The notes beneath the pieces were generated by a model. That model saw only the letters and a program-made list of their open reading frames with translations, was not told the DNA's origin and did not search any database. From positions 4,650,001 through 4,714,000 of the forward strand of contig NZ_JBEWSZ010000001.1 in NCBI RefSeq assembly GCF_040537815.1: a stretch of 64,000 nucleotides of DNA, read 5' to 3'. The DNA is from Mesorhizobium shangrilense (GTDB lineage Bacteria; Pseudomonadota; Alphaproteobacteria; Rhizobiales; Rhizobiaceae). Both the position numbers and the translations under genes were made by a program. This document shows positions 58,398 to 64,000 of the stretch, one piece after another (position 1 is the first letter of the stretch; every line of letters begins with the position of its first letter).

Positions 58398-58961
58398 CTA
58401 GAGTTTGAGTTCGTTGAACATCAAAGAGAGATCCCCGGGTTCCGGCAGTGCGTGCTTTTGCCCGCCCCGTGACTTGTAGTCCTTGTCGATTGCAATGATG
58501 CCACCTCGGATGAACTCCATGGCGGGCTTGCACAACGCGAGGAATTCCGTCGCCGGCATGTCCTGAATGGACAGGGAACTCTTGATCGACACGCGGGCAC
58601 TTCGGAATGGTCGTTCGGTGTCGTTCCAGTGATCGATCTCCCACTGGTTGATGTACTCGACCTCGATCTCACCCTGGTGAGTCACAACGTTTCGTTCCCG
58701 CTGGAAATATGAATTGGCCTTCTGGCGATTTGCGTCCCACCAGGAATCCACGGCGGCAGAGAGGTCGGAGTCGCTTCCGTTCTTTGTCCTATTCAGCAGT
58801 TCCTCGATGATCGCATAGTAGCCGTTGAACATCGCGATCGCATGGTACCAGAGGCCTCCGGGATGGTGGGCAGAATCTTGCGCCTGCTCAACCATCTCGA
58901 CCGCGTAGTTGGCCTTGGCAAAGATCTCGACCAGCTTGTTCACCTTAGCCAAGTTCGTCAT
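58398..58961 (-). CDS. HEPN-like hypothetical protein
   Basis: About 187 residues from the ATG at 58961 (MTNLAKVNKL), chosen because the longer frame runs far into the upstream gene. The segment FQRERNVVTHQGEI contains R-x4-H, the HEPN ribonuclease signature. It overlaps its upstream neighbour by 17 nt, and that gene directly abuts a GIY-YIG nuclease gene, so the three are coupled. RNase or toxin role is inferred. Confidence 0.6.
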   Translation of the reverse strand: MTNLAKVNKLVEIFAKANYAVEMVEQAQDSAHHPGGLWYHAIAMFNGYYAIIEELLNRTKNGSDSDLSAAVDSWWDANRQKANSYFQRERNVVTHQGEIEVEYINQWEIDHWNDTERPFRSARVSIKSSLSIQDMPATEFLALCKPAMEFIRGGIIAIDKDYKSRGGQKHALPEPGDLSLMFNELKL

Positions 58962-59241
58962 CCAATTCTCCCCAGGCCGTGTCCCAGAGGTCCTCGCTTT
59001 CGAGGGCAACCGCGGCCGCCGCTTTTCGATATTCGGCGAGCACTTCTGCCGCGGGTCGCCGTCGGTCCGTCATGGCATCGGCATAGCCAGTATTTTCGTG
59101 GCCGTCCGGTTCGAACCAGTGCATGCGTTGGACGCTCGCCATGGCATCGCCCTTCGACCCGCGTGTGATCCTAATGATCGTCAGTCCACCGAGATCCACT
59201 ACGTCAGCATCTATAGCCACTCGTCGCCACCGCTTCGCCAT
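58945..59241 (-). CDS. Small hypothetical protein between GIY-YIG and HEPN genes
   Basis: A 98-residue protein with a beta-rich N-terminus (RRVAIDADVVDLGGLTIIRI) and an acidic, helical C-terminus (ALESEDLWDTAWGELDDELG). Its ATG touches the stop of the GIY-YIG gene (TAAATG) and its end overlaps the HEPN-like gene. It could be the antitoxin or adaptor of the operon; nothing more is visible. Confidence 0.55.
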   Translation of the reverse strand: MAKRWRRVAIDADVVDLGGLTIIRITRGSKGDAMASVQRMHWFEPDGHENTGYADAMTDRRRPAAEVLAEYRKAAAAVALESEDLWDTAWGELDDELG

Positions 59242-59862
59242 TTAGCCCTCTACACCCATCTTGTTCCAAGGCGGCTGGATCATCTTGATCAGACCAGCCT
59301 CCAGCCCAGCGGCGGTGATCACCGGCAAGCCGTTCCACTCGAGCGCGGGCGGCATCGCGATGTAGACTTCGACCACCATGCCAGCCGTTATGTGTTCGTT
59401 GATTATCTGGTTCACTCGGGCGCTGGTCTTTTGTCCGGTCTGGCCGAGCCGGTAGTTCGACATGCGGCTGCGGATGCCGGCTCTGCTCACGCCGATGTAC
59501 TTGATGAGACCATCGACCACGAAGGCGTAGACGCCAGCATCGCGCGGCGCCGAGGTGTCGAGCGAGATTCCACCAGCGCCGTCGGTGATCCACATGCCCA
59601 GACGCTCGAACCCCGCGTCAATAAGCACATCGATCGCAACGTCCGCGCGAACCTTGGGAATCGGCTTCGACTTGGGTACGACAACGATGCCGCGCTGGAG
59701 GCCGGCCTCGATGCCAGCGTCGACTGCCACCTTTCGGACGTGCTGGTATCGAATATTGAGGAACTCCGCGACCTGGGTCCTTAGGTAGCCCTCGCGTAAC
59801 AGCGCGCGGATTTTGTCGCTCTTAGTCTCCAGCGCTTCAATTACGGAAGAGGCGGGCCTCAT
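59242..59862 (-). CDS. HTH plus GIY-YIG nuclease domain protein
   Basis: A 206-residue protein. An N-terminal HTH (KIRALLREGYLRTQVAEFLN, about 17-36) is followed by a linker and a C-terminal GIY-YIG nuclease core with GVY (110-112) and YIG (122-124), then RSRMSNYR. GIY-YIG enzymes cut DNA or RNA with one metal ion. It is first in a tight three-gene operon next to the integrase. Confidence 0.75.
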   Translation of the reverse strand: MRPASSVIEALETKSDKIRALLREGYLRTQVAEFLNIRYQHVRKVAVDAGIEAGLQRGIVVVPKSKPIPKVRADVAIDVLIDAGFERLGMWITDGAGGISLDTSAPRDAGVYAFVVDGLIKYIGVSRAGIRSRMSNYRLGQTGQKTSARVNQIINEHITAGMVVEVYIAMPPALEWNGLPVITAAGLEAGLIKMIQPPWNKMGVEG

Positions 59863-60022
59863 CTGCGGCCGAGGTGCGACATCAGCGCGTGACGCTCGGG
59901 CTGTTGCGGCATCGTGTTCGGCACTCGGTCCATCCTCGCCGACCTCTTGTGGCAGTAACGGTTGGTTGGCATTCGTCGCACATATCCTCAGTCGCTGAAA
60001 GGTTAACTTCCACGCCTACGGA

Positions 60023-61378
60023 TTATGCCGCCAGTCGAGAAGGGGCGGTTCCGGTATCTCCGCCCGCCGCCTGCAAGAGGAAGCGAGCGAGCGCCGCCTT
60101 GCGGGACTCAAAGTCGAGGGCGTAGGTCGTTTGCTTGAACTCAACACCTTCGAGAAGCCCCTGAATATAGCCCGCGATCGTATCCGCTGCCATGATCAAT
60201 GCCGTGTCGATGGTGTGGATGTACTTGCTTGTGACCGACCCCTTTGAATGGCCGATCAGCGCCGCAATTGTGACCTCGGTGAAGCCAAGGTCGTTGCCGA
60301 TGCTGGCGAAGCTGTGACGCAGCACATGGGGTGTTACATCGGCTAGCGACGAGCCGGCGAAGATCTGTTCCCAATGGTTGGCGAAACTGCCAAAGGCGCC
60401 GTCATCCATTCGCGGACCGGGGAAGACATAGGTGCCGGCTCGGTGCTTTCTTCGTTTCTCCAGATACTCGACCACTGGGAGACCGATGGGGCGCACTGAG
60501 GCTCCTTCCTTGCTGTCGGCGAGGCGCAGGCAGCTGGAAGCTGTGTCGGCCTCCGTCCACATGAGCTTGATCATTTCGGTTCGACGGCAACCGGTCAGGG
60601 CGATCTGCCGAATAATATCCACGGTCATCGCATACTTCTCGTCCTCGGCGGTTTCGCGGAGCATTTTGCCGAGGGTGCGATATTCGTCCTCTGTGAGCCG
60701 GCGGTCCCGGACATGGTCTTTCGGCTTCCGCAAACCATGGGCGGGATTGTGTTCGATTATGCCGGCCTCGACGGCGTAGGTGAGGATCCCACCGAGCAGC
60801 CCGACCGTACGGGTCGCGGTTCCGGCGCCACCCCGCACGATCGCCCGGCCACGCAACTTGCTCGTCTTGACGGACCCGCGCGTCTTTCCGGCCATGATGT
60901 CCTTTAGGACCTTGTTGATGTCGGCTTTGGTGAGATCCCTCACTCTTCGAGTGCCTATCAGAGGGATGATGTGCCGATGGATGCGGCCCGTATCTGTGCC
61001 GACGGTGGTCGGCTTCTTCGGGCGTCCACCTTTCCCGAGGATGAGACCGGCTCCGAGGTCGGTGATGTAAAGAGCGCAGAGTTCTTTGACGGTGATCGCC
61101 TTGTGGTCGAGTTGCCGCTCTTCTGCGGGGTTGTCGCCGCCGGCGATACGACCGAACTGAACCTTCGCCTCCTGGCGGGCGGTTTCTGGTGTCCAGACCC
61201 CATGGAGGCCGATGGTATAGCGTCGCGAGCGTCTGGCCGCGCGATACTGGATGACGTAGCTCCGCTTGCCCGAGGTGAAGACGCGGAGACCAAAACCGGG
61301 TAGGTCGTCATCCCAGATGACGTAGTCCTTTTCGCCGGGCGCTGCGGCGTCGACGACCCGTTTGGTGATCTTAGCCAT
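60023..61378 (-). CDS. int: Tyrosine recombinase (site-specific integrase)
   Basis: About 451 residues from the ATG at 61378 (MAKITKRVVD), preceded by ggagagaacgtc. The N-terminal arm-binding DUF4102-like domain starts AAPGEKDYVIWDDDLPGFGLRV. The catalytic domain has the first Arg in TGCRRTEM, HVLRHSFAS for H-x-x-R, and the nucleophile Tyr in TSKYIH. It integrates the element into tRNA-Arg and lies 180 bp from the right attachment core. The intergenic stretch 59863-60022 holds nothing recognisable. Confidence 0.93.
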   Translation of the reverse strand: MAKITKRVVDAAAPGEKDYVIWDDDLPGFGLRVFTSGKRSYVIQYRAARRSRRYTIGLHGVWTPETARQEAKVQFGRIAGGDNPAEERQLDHKAITVKELCALYITDLGAGLILGKGGRPKKPTTVGTDTGRIHRHIIPLIGTRRVRDLTKADINKVLKDIMAGKTRGSVKTSKLRGRAIVRGGAGTATRTVGLLGGILTYAVEAGIIEHNPAHGLRKPKDHVRDRRLTEDEYRTLGKMLRETAEDEKYAMTVDIIRQIALTGCRRTEMIKLMWTEADTASSCLRLADSKEGASVRPIGLPVVEYLEKRRKHRAGTYVFPGPRMDDGAFGSFANHWEQIFAGSSLADVTPHVLRHSFASIGNDLGFTEVTIAALIGHSKGSVTSKYIHTIDTALIMAADTIAGYIQGLLEGVEFKQTTYALDFESRKAALARFLLQAAGGDTGTAPSRLAA

Positions 61379-61408
61379 GACGTTCTCTCCGATTGGCTCC
61401 GATTTCTC

Positions 61409-61428
61409 GCGTAAGCACCACGTAAGCA
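61409..61428. promoter_or_regulatory. Arm-type integrase-binding repeats, right end
   Basis: Two copies of cgtaagca 11 bp apart (gcgtaagca, then acgtaagca), just upstream of the integrase start and about 130 bp from the attR core. They match the left-end pair, supporting a complete attP-derived pair of arms. They probably also overlap the integrase promoter. Confidence 0.7.
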
Positions 61429-61558
61429 CGCGGGCGGAAATCGCAGCGTAGTTTCGGATAGGATCGTGAAAGCAGAGTTCCTATAAATCTAGTTTTTTCA
61501 AATAGATAGCGTACCATGGCGTACCCTCTCGCGTTATTCGGAGGGCTAACCTAAATTG

Positions 61559-61603
61559 CTCCGAAGGCAGAGGTCACAGGTTCGAATCCTGTCGGGTGCG
61601 CCA
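61559..61603 (+). pseudogene. 3' half of host tRNA-Arg(CCG) with attR core
   Basis: Core ctccgaaggca (61559-61569) followed by aggtcacagg, the T loop ttcgaat, the acceptor 3' strand cgggtgc and encoded CCA. Its anticodon-stem strand ggcag pairs with ctgcc of the 5' half at 32142-32184. Together they rebuild the original host gene on excision. Confidence 0.92.
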
Positions 61604-61737
61604 TTCTCCCTGCCAGTCGAGACGAAACTGCGAACTTTATCGGCGTGTTCATCGCGAGCATGGGCTCTCATGCCGCAGCCAAGGTTGTCGCAGAGTTTGC
61701 GGCGAATCTTCTGCGCCACCAGGCCGGCCCGGAAGTC

Positions 61738-62595
61738 TCACCCAACGGCCTTGATCTCACGGGACCGTGTCGAGATCGCTGTCCCGACGGATGCTAGAAC
61801 GATCAGGCCGATTGCCAGTGCCTGCAAGATCGTCAGCCGCTCGCTAAGGATGGCGAAGCCCGCCAAGGCGCCGATGGCGGGTTCAAGGCTCATCAAAGTA
61901 CCGAGCGAACGAGAGGGCAGGTTGCGGAGCGCGAACATTTCCAGCGTGAAAGGAATTGCGGTCGACAAGATCGTCATGCCGAGCACCAAAGGCACGAGGC
62001 CGAAATCCAACATGAATGTTTCCGTCTGATGCAAACCTATGGGAAGGGCTATGAGGGCTGCGATCGTCATGCCCAATGCCGTTGTACGCCCGCCGTGTTG
62101 CTGGCCAGCTTTCTTCCCGAGAATGATGTACAGCGCCCAGCAGATCGCATTGCCCAATGCCCACAGAATACCGATGGGGTCAAGATTTTGAGCCGGTCCC
62201 CCCAGCGGGGTCAGCAGCAGCAACCCGATAGCAGCCAGGCCTACCCAGAGGAAATCCATCGGCCTGCGCGAGAAGATGACTGCAACGGACAGTGGCCCCA
62301 GGAATGCGATCGCAGATGCGATGCCGAGTGGTAGCCGGCTCACAGCCATATAGTACATGAGATTCATGCCCGCGAGCGTGATGCCGTAGCCAAGCAGGGC
62401 TTGCCAGTTGGATGCGTCTATCCGCGCTTTCCAGGCTTTCAATGTGACAATTAGAATCAAGGAGCCCAAGCAAAGCCGCAGGGCGGCGGTTCCCTCGGCG
62501 CCGAATATCGAAAACAGCGTCTTTGCCAGCGTTGCTCCGACCTGGAAGGACAGCATCGCGGCCAGTAGCGCCAAAATAGGTACGAATGAGGACAT
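61738..62595 (-). CDS. EamA/RhtA-family inner-membrane exporter
   Basis: Drug/metabolite transporter of about 285 residues with ten hydrophobic segments in two EamA halves. It starts MSSFVPILALLAAM (ATG 62595) and contains FLGPLSVAVIFSRR and the second-half LEPAIGALAGFAIL, typical of RhtA-like amino acid exporters. The frame is open to 62697, but the extra N-terminus is hydrophilic. It is the first chromosomal gene after the element. Confidence 0.85.
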   Translation of the reverse strand: MSSFVPILALLAAMLSFQVGATLAKTLFSIFGAEGTAALRLCLGSLILIVTLKAWKARIDASNWQALLGYGITLAGMNLMYYMAVSRLPLGIASAIAFLGPLSVAVIFSRRPMDFLWVGLAAIGLLLLTPLGGPAQNLDPIGILWALGNAICWALYIILGKKAGQQHGGRTTALGMTIAALIALPIGLHQTETFMLDFGLVPLVLGMTILSTAIPFTLEMFALRNLPSRSLGTLMSLEPAIGALAGFAILSERLTILQALAIGLIVLASVGTAISTRSREIKAVG

Positions 62596-62778
62596 TGGAG
62601 CCTTCACATGCCAGGCTGAATTCGGACGACGCTCACTAGGCGATGTCATCAGCCTGGCGATCGCTGAACAGCTGACACCACGTCCATGGACCAGCACAGC
62701 TCCTATCGCTGGAGAAGGCGCCGGGTGCTTCGTCGGCCCGCCTCTGCAGCAGCGAAGATCGTCTCATGGACTGACGGC

Positions 62779-63954
62779 TCAGTAGAAATAGGGCGACTTG
62801 GTGAGCACTTCGTTTTTGTCCTTGCCGATGATGATGATGTCTTCGACGAAGGCCGAGCCGATGCCCGCGGTGGCGAGGAAAGCCTCGACGCCAAAGACCA
62901 TGTTCTCACGCACGATGTCGTCGGCCAGCGACATCACGGTCGATATGCGAGGCTGCTCGAAGGAAAGACCGATCCCGTGACCGAAGAACGGGAAGTTCTT
63001 CATGATCGGCGAAACATCGCCACCGAATTCGGCCGTCAGACGATCGCCCTCGGCGGCGACATCAAGCAGACGAATGCCGGGTCGCATCATGTCGCTCAGC
63101 CGCTCCACGATATTGACCGTGGCCTCGATCAGGCGGGCCTGCTCCGGATTGGCAGGACCGCGCACCGCGGTGCGGCCCGGGTCCAGATAGTAGCCCTGCC
63201 AAAAGGCAGCGTGGACCGTGCCGCGCACCATGTCTCCGACGGCCGGGGTGTCTGCGCTGGAGCCGGTCAGCGGGAAGCGATAGTCATGGTCCATGGTCGC
63301 GCCGTGGTTGGCGCCGATGGCCTGAATACGCCCGCCGCGGCGAACCACGACGCGGGCGGCCTCACCCGCGGCCTCGCGCTCCGACCCGCCGGCGACCAGT
63401 GCCCGCATCAGCACGGTCATGGCCTCGGTCGCGCTTCCTCCCGCTATGCGATAGCAGTCGAGTTCACGCGGGCTTTTGACCGCGCGAGCCCGGCGAACGA
63501 GATCGTCGCAGGCCACCCATTCGATGTCGGGCGTGTTCTCAATCAGCTGCTGATAGTATTTCACCGGCAGGAACTGGCTGCCGCAGAAGGCGACGCGGCC
63601 GGTAACCCCCTTTTTCCGCAGCGCCTTTGCTATGCTGAGGAAGGGATGATTGTCGCAATGGACGTTGGTCAGCGACAAGAGATCGTCGCGTGGCTCGGGC
63701 TCATCGATGTGCAACTCGGGTTCCCGCCCCTTGCGCAGGATGATGCCGGAGAACGAGCGCGCCGACCAGATCAGGGAATCCGTCCCGCCGCTGACCGAGT
63801 AGTGATTGGTCAGATAGAGGACATCGCCACAATTGTCCGTTGTGCCACCTCCACGGCCAAAGACGACAGCGGTTTCAAAGCCTTGCGCTTCCATGATGGC
63901 AAGGGTTCTCGACCAGCGGTCCTGGTATTCTTCGATCGGAAAATAGCGCAGCAT
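62779..63954 (-). CDS. M24-family (creatinase/aminopeptidase P-like) hydrolase
   Basis: A 391-residue 'pita-bread' protein. The N-terminal creatinase domain begins MLRYFPIEEYQDRW (ATG 63954). The C-terminal domain has ANHGATMDHDY, YYLDPGRTAV, FFGHGIGLSFEQP and VFGVEAFL. The second metal Asp (LDPGRT) and His are present, but the usual first Asp-x-G segment reads VRGTVHA, so metal binding may be altered, as in creatinase-type enzymes. Substrate unknown. It runs to near the window end. Confidence 0.8.
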   Translation of the reverse strand: MLRYFPIEEYQDRWSRTLAIMEAQGFETAVVFGRGGGTTDNCGDVLYLTNHYSVSGGTDSLIWSARSFSGIILRKGREPELHIDEPEPRDDLLSLTNVHCDNHPFLSIAKALRKKGVTGRVAFCGSQFLPVKYYQQLIENTPDIEWVACDDLVRRARAVKSPRELDCYRIAGGSATEAMTVLMRALVAGGSEREAAGEAARVVVRRGGRIQAIGANHGATMDHDYRFPLTGSSADTPAVGDMVRGTVHAAFWQGYYLDPGRTAVRGPANPEQARLIEATVNIVERLSDMMRPGIRLLDVAAEGDRLTAEFGGDVSPIMKNFPFFGHGIGLSFEQPRISTVMSLADDIVRENMVFGVEAFLATAGIGSAFVEDIIIIGKDKNEVLTKSPYFY

Positions 63955-64000
63955 GGCCTGTGTCCTGATTGGCTTGGTAACCAAGCGCGCCCAGATCCAA

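Overview
The window looks like chromosome of a Mesorhizobium-like alphaproteobacterium (Rhizobiales). It is GC-rich and carries sorbitol/mannitol (smo/mtl-type) uptake operons, a urease operon with HupE/UreJ, a NodF/NodE-like acyl carrier pair, and intergenic palindromic repeats of a rhizobial style. Genus is inferred from gene content and style, not from a marker gene.

Positions 1-31.9 kb are ordinary chromosome. 1-2.7 kb (+) holds the end of a sugar ABC transporter operon with a xylitol/sorbitol-type dehydrogenase and an ATPase. 2.7-11.8 kb (-) is a polyol operon: binding protein, two permeases, ATPase, sorbitol SDR, mannitol dehydrogenase, HAD phosphatase and FGGY kinase. LysR and SorC-type regulators, another HAD phosphatase and a class II aldolase follow. 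16-23.8 kb (-) is the urease cluster ureD-A-(DUF1272)-J-B-C-(membrane protein)-(GST)-E-F-(DUF3995)-G. 24-32 kb holds an ACP/ketosynthase pair and single housekeeping genes.

Positions 32.17-61.57 kb are an integrated element inserted in the anticodon loop of a tRNA-Arg(CCG) gene. The 5' half of the host tRNA lies at 32142-32184 and its 3' half at 61559-61603, with an 11-bp core shared by both. A tyrosine recombinase sits at the right end. Pairs of 11-bp-phased cgtaagca repeats lie about 110-150 bp inside each core. The left end carries a complete replacement tRNA-Arg(CCG) with a different anticodon stem. Cargo from left to right: a GT4 glycosyltransferase and an unknown protein; a putative graspetide (ATP-grasp RiPP) precursor and ligase; a HEPN-like/gamma-glutamylcyclotransferase pair; a divergent XRE/DUF2285 pair like the QseC/QseM switch of Mesorhizobium symbiosis islands; an iteron array without a rep gene; a fused SIR2-APAZ-Argonaute gene coupled to an AbiV-like gene; an IS110 remnant; a PIN-like gene; a tightly coupled six-gene Druantia type II-like operon ending in a RecB/Cas4-like nuclease and Vsr; two unknown genes; and a GIY-YIG/small protein/HEPN operon beside the integrase. 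It reads as a defence island on an ICE-derived or plasmid-derived chassis without visible transfer genes.

Positions 61.6-64 kb return to chromosome, with an EamA exporter and an M24-family hydrolase. The best candidates for something new are the pAgo-AbiV coupling, the extended Druantia II operon, the proteobacterial graspetide locus with an in-frame amber codon, and the self-compensating tRNA insertion.
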